From the IMG/VR virus record IMGVR_UViG_3300031857_001173, positions 1 to 26,558 of that record: a DNA stretch of 26,558 bases; one strand, written 5' to 3'. The notes under the pieces were generated by a model. That model saw only the letters and a program-made list of their open reading frames with translations. It did not search any database and was not told where the DNA came from. Position 1 is the stretch's first letter, and every line of letters begins with the position of its first letter. The position numbers were made by a program, and so were the translations under genes. Shown here in pieces: positions 1 through 6,976 of the stretch. The stretch comes from a virus.

Positions 1-542
<542 letters not shown>

Positions 543-564
543 CAAATAACATATTGGGGACGAT

Positions 565-1626
565 ATGAAAATCGCTGTATACGCAATTGCTTTAAATGAA
601 GAGAAACACGTTATGCGCTGGTTGGAAGCAACCAAAGATGCAGACATAAGACTGGTTGCTGATACTGGTTCAACAGATAAAACAGTTCAGTTACTACAAG
701 GGGCACCTAATGTTATCGTTCATCAAATATCGGTTCAACCGTTCAGGTTTGATGATGCGCGTAACGCTGCTCTTGCTTTGTTACCTGCTGATGTTGATAT
801 GTGTCTTTCCCTTGATATGGATGAGATTCCGCAAGATGGATTCTTTGATGTCGTAAGACAGAACTGGACACCTGATGTTAACCGTATTTGGTTAACTTGG
901 GAAACAGGATACAAGTGGCAAAACAATAATCGTTTTCATTCCAGGCACGGTTACCGTTGGGTTAAACCTTGCCACGAGGTCACAGAATATTATGGTGACT
1001 TCTTTGGTGGTGAAGAGAAAAGTATTACTTTAGATTTAACTGTTGCACACAGACCTGATGACAATAAGTCTCGGTCACAGTATTTGCCAATGTTAAAGAT
1101 GGCTGTTGCTGAAGCACCTAATGATGCAAGAATGTGGGCTTATCTTTGCAGAGAATATTTTTTTCACAGTAAGTGGAGAGAAACTATTGAATCTGCAGAG
1201 GAAATGCTTAAAGCAGGTGGTTGGTACATTGAACGTGCCGCATCTTGCAGGGCAGCAGCACAGGCTTTTGTTAACTTAAACAATAAAGAAATGGCAAGGG
1301 ACTGGTTTGTTAAAGGTGTGAAAGAAGCACCAGACCAATTAGAAGCCTGGTATTCGTTAGCACAGTTTAATTATGAGATACAGAACTGGCAAGGTTGCTG
1401 GGACTCTGCAATTAAGGTTAATACTTTAACTAAGGAAAAACATTATCTTGTTAATGATGATGTTTGGAATTGGAAATGTTTTGATTTACTAGCCATATCT
1501 GGCTGGTATCTTGGTAAAAAAGATGAAGCAATTGAATACGGAATTAAAGCAGTGCAAGGTAATCCTAGTGAGAAAAGATTGATAGATAATTTAGAATGGA
1601 TGCAAAAGAATAATGCCAACGTTTAA
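565..1626 (+). CDS. family 2-like glycosyltransferase with C-terminal TPR-like repeats
   Basis: 353 residues. The N-terminal GT-A features are visible: a start strand followed by NEE (11-13), ADTGSTD (32-38) for nucleotide-sugar binding, and LDMDE (83-87) as the DxD-type metal motif. From about residue 170 the protein becomes helical with TPR-like units (aromatic and Ala/Leu pattern, e.g. WYSLAQFNYE). Family knowledge: GT2 enzymes transfer sugars from nucleotide sugars. In a phage they usually glycosylate virion proteins or modify host surface glycan. It sits between the collagen-like fibre and structural genes, so fibre or virion glycosylation is a reasonable inference. The last 14 bases overlap the next gene, so translation is probably coupled. 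Confidence 0.85.
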   Translation: MKIAVYAIALNEEKHVMRWLEATKDADIRLVADTGSTDKTVQLLQGAPNVIVHQISVQPFRFDDARNAALALLPADVDMCLSLDMDEIPQDGFFDVVRQNWTPDVNRIWLTWETGYKWQNNNRFHSRHGYRWVKPCHEVTEYYGDFFGGEEKSITLDLTVAHRPDDNKSRSQYLPMLKMAVAEAPNDARMWAYLCREYFFHSKWRETIESAEEMLKAGGWYIERAASCRAAAQAFVNLNNKEMARDWFVKGVKEAPDQLEAWYSLAQFNYEIQNWQGCWDSAIKVNTLTKEKHYLVNDDVWNWKCFDLLAISGWYLGKKDEAIEYGIKAVQGNPSEKRLIDNLEWMQKNNANV

Positions 1627-2506
1627 AGAACTGGTTGATGAGGTAGCGTTAAACCTTCAAGGTTTCACTTTACGTCAAGACAGGTCAACACATTTAACTG
1701 CTAATGTGACCTCAACTGCTACAAGTATGACTTTAGCATCAGCAGACAATGTTGCTAAAGGTATGATTCAAATAGATGACGAACTTATTTGGGTTGACTC
1801 ATACAACAAGTCAACAGGTGTTATCACCATCCCACCATACGGTAGAGGATATTTGGGTACAACAAAGTCTTCTCACACTTCTGGTACACAAGTTATTGTT
1901 AAACCAACTTATCCTAGAAACAATATTAAGAAAGCAATTAATGACACTGTTCGTGCTGTTGGTGATACTTTGTTTGGTACTGGCACATACACTTTTGAAT
2001 ACACACCTGCACAAATAACTTACGCTTTACCTGATGGTGTTGAAAAAGTTTTGGCTGTTGCTTGGCAATCCATTGGACCAACCGAGGAATGGTATCCTGT
2101 TAGGTCTTGGCGTATAGACCCAATGGCTAACACCACAGAATTTAACTCAAACATTTCTTTATCAATCTATGACACCATTGTTCCAGGAAGAACAGTGCAA
2201 GTGTTTTACACAACTAACCCTGATACTTTTGAAATAGACCAAGACGATTATGAGGATGTTACTGGGTTGCCTTTGTCTTGTAAAGATGTAATTGTTTACG
2301 GTGCAGCATATCGTATGGCTTCAATGATTGACCCTGGTCGCTTAACTTTGACAGCACCAGAAGCAGATATTCAATCAAATAAGATTCCTTCTAATGCTGG
2401 TACTAATGCTGCAAGATACTTGTTGGCTTTGTATACACAAAGATTAGATGAGGAGTCAAGAAAACTGAGAGACCGTTATCCTATAAGGGTTCACTATACT
2501 CGTTGA
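1613..2506 (+). CDS. phage structural protein (neck/tail adaptor type, function unproven)
   Basis: 297 residues, starting inside the end of the glycosyltransferase gene. Residues about 28-90 form a beta domain of a kind often seen in phage virion proteins: a segment reading MIQIDDELIWVD, then a GVITI strand, then GRGYLGT and a threonine/histidine-rich strand. After this comes a helical stretch (PRNNIKKAINDTVRAVGD) and a mixed domain ending in a basic helix (LDEESRKLRDRYP). Such architecture is seen in small head-tail connector and tail completion proteins, but I cannot assign a named family. Gene order (first structural gene before the fibre block) supports a virion role. No membrane segment or signal peptide is seen. 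Confidence 0.6.
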   Translation: MPTFKELVDEVALNLQGFTLRQDRSTHLTANVTSTATSMTLASADNVAKGMIQIDDELIWVDSYNKSTGVITIPPYGRGYLGTTKSSHTSGTQVIVKPTYPRNNIKKAINDTVRAVGDTLFGTGTYTFEYTPAQITYALPDGVEKVLAVAWQSIGPTEEWYPVRSWRIDPMANTTEFNSNISLSIYDTIVPGRTVQVFYTTNPDTFEIDQDDYEDVTGLPLSCKDVIVYGAAYRMASMIDPGRLTLTAPEADIQSNKIPSNAGTNAARYLLALYTQRLDEESRKLRDRYPIRVHYTR

Positions 2507-2507
2507 T

Positions 2508-2921
2508 ATGACTAAAAAATGTAGCAGATGTAAAATAGAAAAAGACATCAAGTCTTTTAATAAAAGCAAAAATGCTCCTTTAGGTATACATAATCAATGT
2601 AGAGAATGTATTAAATTATGGAAACCAAGTGAAACGCAGTTAAAAAAATACAGAGAAAAAATTAAAAACTGGAATAGGTTTAAGTATTCTGGATTTACTC
2701 AAGAAGATTTTAATGCAAAATTTGCAGAACAAAATTACTGTTGTGCTATTTGTGGTACTGATGAATCTGGAGCAGTTGATTGGCACGCAGACCATAATCA
2801 TATAAGTAAAGCAAAACGTGGTATTTTATGTCATAAATGTAATACAGGAATTGGATTATTAAAAGATAGTCCAGACATACTAAAGAAAGCAATTATGTAT
2901 CTTGAAAAATATGAGTCATAA
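2508..2921 (+). CDS. endonuclease VII-type HNH nuclease (free-standing)
   Basis: 137 residues of the recombination endonuclease VII fold. A treble-clef zinc site is formed by C5-x2-C8 and C31-x2-C34. A second Cys pair (C79, C82) precedes the catalytic segment WHADHNH (D95, H96, H98), followed by GILCHKCNTGIG (C108, C111, N112), which is the family signature. T4 endonuclease VII resolves branched DNA, while many short phage relatives are free-standing homing-type nucleases. This copy lies between two structural genes, is noticeably A-rich compared with them, and is bounded by intergenic spacers of 1 and 3 bases. A homing/mobile role is therefore more likely than junction resolution. The family is secure; the role is inferred. 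Confidence 0.9.
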   Translation: MTKKCSRCKIEKDIKSFNKSKNAPLGIHNQCRECIKLWKPSETQLKKYREKIKNWNRFKYSGFTQEDFNAKFAEQNYCCAICGTDESGAVDWHADHNHISKAKRGILCHKCNTGIGLLKDSPDILKKAIMYLEKYES

Positions 2922-2924
2922 CAA

Positions 2925-3377
2925 ATGAGAAATTATACTTCAACCTTAGACGCTAAAACACTTGCTCTTGCTATGAACTCAAGTGTTACCACAATGCAGT
3001 TGAATAACCTTACAGGTATTCCTGCTTACCCTTTCACTTTAGTAATAGAACCAGATACTACTAATGAAGAAATTGTTACTGCTCTTTCTTTAGATGCTGG
3101 TACAACTGTTAATATTACTAGAGCACAAGATGGAACCTCTGCTGTTTCACACGCTATTGGTTCTGAAGTAAGACATATGATTACTGCTCGCGATTTACAA
3201 GAGCCACAGAATCATATGGCTGCATCGAGTAGTGTTCACGGTGTTACTGGTTCTGTTGTTGGCACAAGTGATGCACAGACTCTTACTAATAAAACTATTG
3301 ATTTTAATTCGAACACAATATTAAACGCCACAGGTAGTGGCGATAATGTTTCATCCCTACTTTTGATGGGAGGATAA
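2925..3377 (+). CDS. small virion/tail fibre protein
   Basis: 150 residues. The N-terminal half resembles a small beta domain of phage fibre proteins (strands around TTMQLNNLTG, FTLVIEPD and TVNITRAQDGTSA, then SHAIGSEV). The C-terminal half carries the fibre-like TSDAQTLTNKTIDFNSNT segment, widespread in phage fibre stalks (...LTNKTI...), and ends in VSSLLLMGG. That hydrophobic-Gly-Gly end resembles the end of the collagen-like protein at the start of the window. It is likely a short fibre or fibre-attachment protein. It follows the HNH gene by three bases and precedes another structural gene by eight. Confidence 0.6.
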   Translation: MRNYTSTLDAKTLALAMNSSVTTMQLNNLTGIPAYPFTLVIEPDTTNEEIVTALSLDAGTTVNITRAQDGTSAVSHAIGSEVRHMITARDLQEPQNHMAASSSVHGVTGSVVGTSDAQTLTNKTIDFNSNTILNATGSGDNVSSLLLMGG

Positions 3378-3385
3378 GGAAAAAT

Positions 3386-3715
3386 ATGGCTACATCCTAT
3401 AAGGTGCTTGGGCAATCTGCTCCTAGTGCAACTTCGGCAACAACTTTGTACACTGTTCCTAGTGCTACTGAGGCAGTGATTTCTACTATTGTTGTTTGTA
3501 ATCGTGCAGCATCTGCTGCTACATATCGCATATCAGTTAGACCTGATGGTGCTTCTCAAGCAAATCAACATTATATTGCTTATGATGCTACTGTTTCGGC
3601 TAATGATTCAACAGCATTAACTCTTGGTATTACCTTGAATGCTGCTGATGTTATTACTGTTTATGCTTCAACTGCTGATTTAAGTTTCAACGCTTTCGGA
3701 AGTGAGATAGTTTAA
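3386..3715 (+). CDS. small beta-rich structural protein
   Basis: 109 residues, preceded by an AGGA ribosome site (ggataaggaaaaatATG). The sequence is an all-beta pattern: TLYTVPSATEAVISTIVVCNR, a YRISVRP strand, an HYIAYDATVSAND loop, and an ADVITVYAST strand. This arrangement (position- or polarity-independent immunoglobulin-like sandwich) recurs in short phage proteins encoded next to fibres, often called virion structural proteins. No enzymatic motif is visible. The stop codon overlaps the next start (TAATG), so expression is coupled with the large fibre gene. Confidence 0.55.
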   Translation: MATSYKVLGQSAPSATSATTLYTVPSATEAVISTIVVCNRAASAATYRISVRPDGASQANQHYIAYDATVSANDSTALTLGITLNAADVITVYASTADLSFNAFGSEIV

Positions 3716-4923
3716 TGGCTGTTAATCGTTTAAATGTTGGTGCTACAAACCAGTTGTTGGCTAAGGCTTCAACAGGTCAGTCTACTAATATTTTGGAGTT
3801 GCAGAATACTGCTGGTGTGACTGTTGCTGGTGTTGATGCTTCTGGTAATGGTGTTGGTGGTTTGGCTCATCCTCCTACTTTTAAGAATCTGATTATTAAT
3901 GGTGCTATGCAGGTTGCACAACGTGCAACTTCTGTTACTGGTATTACTGCTGATTCACTTGCAACAGCCGATAGATGGACTTCTCAAATTGGTACTATAG
4001 GCACTTGGACTAACTCTGTTGAAAATGATGCACCAACTGGTTCTGGTTTTAGAAAATCTTGGAAATGGTTATGCACAACAGCAGATGCAAGTCCTGCCGC
4101 TGGTGATTATATGGTTCCTCAAACAAGACTTGAAGGACAAAATCTTCAACAAATTGCTAAAGGTACATCATCTGCTAAAGAGTTAACTTTATCTTTTTGG
4201 GTTAAAGCAAATGTTACTGGTACATATATTGTTGGTTTATTTGATGTAGATAATACTCGTATTGTCTCTAAATCTTATACGGTTAGTGCCTCAGCAACTT
4301 GGGAAAAGAAAACAATAACTTTTCCTGCTGATACTACTGGTGTTTTTGATAACGATAATGCTCGTTCTTTAGATATTCAATTTTGGTTAGGTGCTGGAAC
4401 AAATTTTACTTCAGGTACTTTAGCAACTACTTGGCAATCTAATACTTCTGCTAATCGTGCTGTTGGTCAAGTTAACGTTGCTGCATCAACAAACAACTAC
4501 TGGCAAATAACAGGTGTACAACTTGAAGTTGGTAGTGTTGCAACAGACTACGAGTTTAAACCATTTGATGTTGACCTTCAACAATGTATGAGATATTATC
4601 AAAAATCTTACAATCAATCAGTTTTTGCTGGAGCCACAGGAACTGAAGCACAAGCAGTAATATGGTCTTCAATAACAACAGGTGGTTACGGAAGTTCAAT
4701 ACCTGTTTTCCTTAAAGTACCTATGAGAGCAGCCCCAACTGTAACTATATATAACCCATCAACAGGTAACAGTGGAAGTATTTACGGACTTAGTGCTGCA
4801 AATAGTTTTAATGGTATTGCTGATTATATTAATCAAAATAGTTTTGCAATGTATGCAACAGCAACACAATCACCTGCTGGATATTTAATTGGTGCTAACT
4901 ATGTAGCACAGATTGAGTTATAA
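3715..4923 (+). CDS. tail fibre / receptor-binding protein with carbohydrate-binding-like domain (module A)
   Basis: 402 residues. The N-terminus (residues 1-50) has short fibre-shaft repeats (VGATNQLLAKASTGQ, LELQNTAGV, VDASGNG). From about residue 57 a segment reading KNLIINGAMQVAQRAT, then TADRW, starts a jelly-roll-like domain with ELTLSFWVKANVTGTY and WQITGVQLEVGS. These are typical of phage fibre domains related to carbohydrate-binding modules; the block ends with a YEFKPFDVDLQQCMRYYQKS segment common to that family. The remaining 100 residues are a variable tip. Probably adsorbs to host surface glycan. Codon use in the first 240 bases is rich in T and G at third positions and then changes, suggesting mosaic origin. 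A small partner gene follows after two bases. Confidence 0.72.
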   Translation: MAVNRLNVGATNQLLAKASTGQSTNILELQNTAGVTVAGVDASGNGVGGLAHPPTFKNLIINGAMQVAQRATSVTGITADSLATADRWTSQIGTIGTWTNSVENDAPTGSGFRKSWKWLCTTADASPAAGDYMVPQTRLEGQNLQQIAKGTSSAKELTLSFWVKANVTGTYIVGLFDVDNTRIVSKSYTVSASATWEKKTITFPADTTGVFDNDNARSLDIQFWLGAGTNFTSGTLATTWQSNTSANRAVGQVNVAASTNNYWQITGVQLEVGSVATDYEFKPFDVDLQQCMRYYQKSYNQSVFAGATGTEAQAVIWSSITTGGYGSSIPVFLKVPMRAAPTVTIYNPSTGNSGSIYGLSAANSFNGIADYINQNSFAMYATATQSPAGYLIGANYVAQIEL

Positions 4924-4925
4924 CT

Positions 4926-5087
4926 ATGTATAAAATATTATCAATAAACAGTAGACAAATACTACAAAGAATATCAGACAGTGCTTCTATTCCTTTTGAT
5001 GAAGCAAACAATGATTATAAAGAATACCTTGAATGGGTTGCTAACGGCAACGTGGCTGAAGTAGAGGAAATAACTAATGGCAATTAA
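4926..5087 (+). CDS. small fibre-partner protein (module A), 53 aa
   Basis: ATG 4926 follows the fibre stop by two bases; TAA is at 5085-5087, and the last 11 bases overlap the next fibre gene. The 53-residue product has a DYKEYLEWVANGN segment near residues 30-42, close to the (N)DYxxYLxWxAxGN(T) motif common in small proteins encoded after phage fibres (assembly-chaperone or fibre-assembly-type). Tight placement between two fibre genes and the motif support a real gene. Function as assembly partner or chaperone is inferred from context. Confidence 0.7.
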   Translation: MYKILSINSRQILQRISDSASIPFDEANNDYKEYLEWVANGNVAEVEEITNGN

Positions 5088-5997
5088 TAATTTCAACGTT
5101 GGTGTAGGCACAACCTCACAACTAACACGCTACAGATACGTGGCAACAGGTGGAGAAACATCCATCAGTGGTGCAGACGCAGACGGAAAAACATTATCCT
5201 ACACAGTAGGTTTAGAACAAGTGTTTTTAAACGGTGTGAACCTGGTGCGTGGGCAAGACTACACAGCAACTAATGGTACTTCTATTGGTAATTTGACTGC
5301 TTTGGTGGCTTCTGATGTGGTTGAGGTGTTTGCTTATGTTCCTTTCAATATTGCTAATGCTTTGACTGTTTCTACTGTTGATGCTAAGGGTGATTTGTTG
5401 GTTGGTACTGCTGCTGATACTGTTGGCAGGTTGGCTGTTGGTACTAATAATCAGTTGTTGGCTGCTGATTCTTCTACTGCTTCTGGTTTGAAGTGGGCTA
5501 ACGGTGGGTTGACTTTACTTACAACCACAACTTTTTCTGGTGCTACAACAGTTACTGAAACATCTTTCTTATCTAGCACTTATGATACTTATAGAGTCAT
5601 AGTTAATAGTTATTGTACAACTGCTGGTGCAGAATTAAGGTTTAGGTTTAGAAATTCAAGTGGAAATATAACTACTGGTTATTATGGAGCAGGTTTTTAT
5701 ACTGCTTATCTTGGAACTTCAGGAGTTGTTTTTGCAAAAAATAATGGTGCTGAAGCAGTTCTAAAAGATGATTCAAGTGTTTCTGGACACGAATCAATTT
5801 GTGCTTTTGATTTAGGAAATTATTCTGGTGGAGTTTCTCATCAAATTTCTGGTCAATCTAATAGTACTCAAGGTGGTTGGAATAGCCATTTTGGTTACTA
5901 TGAAGTTGGTGGTGGAACTCAGTTAACTGGGTTCCAGATTTATCCAAGTGCAGGAAATATAACAGGTAGTCTAAAGATTTATGGGTATAACAAATGA
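5077..5997 (+). CDS. tail fibre protein (module B), C-terminal tip paralogous to module C
   Basis: 306 residues. The N-terminal domain (1-105) has an EQVFLNGVNLVRGQDYTA stretch typical of phage fibre/appendage domains. A fibre-linker segment follows (STVDAKGDLLVGTAADTVG, RLAVGTNNQLLAADS, KWANGG), a pattern common in actinophage fibres. The C-terminal domain begins LTLLTTTTFSG, contains FLSSTYDTYRVIV, and ends SLKIYGYNK. The fibre at 6204-6752 has the same plan and the same GYNK end. Third-position base choice switches abruptly near base 5270, from A/C-rich to T/G-rich, then again near 5510. This marks recombination joints that coincide with domain boundaries. Likely a receptor-binding fibre. 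Confidence 0.75.
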   Translation: MAINNFNVGVGTTSQLTRYRYVATGGETSISGADADGKTLSYTVGLEQVFLNGVNLVRGQDYTATNGTSIGNLTALVASDVVEVFAYVPFNIANALTVSTVDAKGDLLVGTAADTVGRLAVGTNNQLLAADSSTASGLKWANGGLTLLTTTTFSGATTVTETSFLSSTYDTYRVIVNSYCTTAGAELRFRFRNSSGNITTGYYGAGFYTAYLGTSGVVFAKNNGAEAVLKDDSSVSGHESICAFDLGNYSGGVSHQISGQSNSTQGGWNSHFGYYEVGGGTQLTGFQIYPSAGNITGSLKIYGYNK

Positions 5998-6203
5998 AAA
6001 TTTATGTAGATGGTAAAGAAATATTTTTGTCAGGTCAAGATGAAATTGATGTTTTAAATTCTATTGAGTCTGAGTTAAGTGAAGAGCAGGTTGCGTTGCA
6101 GGTTGAACTTGCTGCTAAGGCTGCTGCTAAGGAGTCTGCTTTAACAAAATTACAGGCTTTGGGTTTGACTGAGGCTGAAGCGAAACAGATTGTGGGTATA
6201 TAA
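5994..6203 (+). CDS. small fibre-partner protein (module B), 69 aa
   Basis: ATG overlaps the fibre stop as ATGA, and the stop abuts the next ATG. The 69-residue product begins with a short beta-like segment (MKIYVDGKEIFLSG). An acidic helical stretch and a C-terminal helix follow (KLQALGLTEAEAKQIVGI). The ending (K/R-x-x-LxxLGLTEEEAxxIxG) closely matches the end of the 6749-6976 product and is common in small proteins that follow phage fibre genes. Probably a fibre assembly helper or peripheral tip subunit (inference). Confidence 0.72.
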   Translation: MKIYVDGKEIFLSGQDEIDVLNSIESELSEEQVALQVELAAKAAAKESALTKLQALGLTEAEAKQIVGI

Positions 6204-6752
6204 ATGACTAGAGCAAGAGACCTAGCAGACTTAGGTGGTAATGCTGCAACACTTGAAAAACAAGGGTTAACATTAATTAACACTACAAGTTTTTCAGGAG
6301 TTACTTCTCAACCTATAAACAACGTGTTTAGTTCAACTTATGATAATTATAAAATAATGTTATGGTGGGTTGGAGCAAGTGCTTCTGGTACATTTTCTCT
6401 TCGTTACCGAGTAGATAATGCTGATAATTCAACAGCAAATTATGCAAGACAAAATTTAGGTGCAGCAAGTACTACAGTTTTTGGTTCAAGAAATGATTCT
6501 GGAACTTCTCATTCTTTTGATTCTATACAAACAAATTATAGTTATAGAGATATTGATGTTTTCAATCCATTCAATACAGAATTAACTACTTCTTTTCATA
6601 AAATGTATTATAGAGCAGACCAAAATCAAACTTCTGAAATTCTATTACAAGGTTACTGTTTTCAAGCAACTACAAGTTTTACAGGATTTAGTTTGTTAAG
6701 CAGTGGTGCAAATGTAACAGGAAAAGTTCAAGTGTTTGGATATAATAAATGA
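6204..6752 (+). CDS. short tail fibre protein (module C)
   Basis: 182 residues. The N-terminus MTRARDLADLGGNAATL is a short fibre-attachment peptide seen in many marine and freshwater phage fibre genes. The rest is one tip domain: LTLINTTSFSG, VFSSTYDNYKIML, a variable middle, and FTGFSLLSSGANVTGKVQVFGYNK in spaced segments. The C-terminal region aligns by eye with residues about 145-306 of the module B fibre (TTxFSG...FxSTYDxY...GYNK). A tandem duplication with divergence is the simplest explanation. Translation is coupled to the partner gene downstream by an ATGATGA overlap. Confidence 0.75.
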   Translation: MTRARDLADLGGNAATLEKQGLTLINTTSFSGVTSQPINNVFSSTYDNYKIMLWWVGASASGTFSLRYRVDNADNSTANYARQNLGAASTTVFGSRNDSGTSHSFDSIQTNYSYRDIDVFNPFNTELTTSFHKMYYRADQNQTSEILLQGYCFQATTSFTGFSLLSSGANVTGKVQVFGYNK

Positions 6753-6976
6753 TGACTAATATAAATGAAGAACAAATATTTATTGGTGACGAAAATGGAA
6801 ACCCAATAGAGTTAACTGGCAAAGATAAAGAAGCATTTCTTGAGCAACGTGCTAAAGACCGAGCAGAACAAGAATTATTTGAAGCCAAATATGAAGAAAG
6901 AAAACAACAAAAAGCAGCAATACTTGAACGTATCGGATTAACCGAAGAAGAGTTACAAATAGTTCTAGGAGCATAA
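6749..6976 (+). CDS. small fibre-partner protein (module C), 75 aa
   Basis: ATG at 6749 overlaps the fibre stop (a second in-frame ATG at 6752 is equally possible). The product is helical and highly charged, with EQRAKDRAEQELFEAKYEE across the middle. It ends AAILERIGLTEEELQIVLGA, which parallels the end of the 5994-6203 product (LGLTEAEAKQIVGI). The stop overlaps the next start as TAATG. Conserved ending and repeated position after a fibre suggest a dedicated chaperone or coiled-coil partner. No enzyme motif is present. Confidence 0.72.
   Translation: MMTNINEEQIFIGDENGNPIELTGKDKEAFLEQRAKDRAEQELFEAKYEERKQQKAAILERIGLTEEELQIVLGA

Noticed and set aside
3715-6752. Diversity-generating retroelement acting on fibre tips
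   Set aside because: No reverse transcriptase or template/variable repeat pair seen in the window; duplication and recombination explain the fibre mosaicism.
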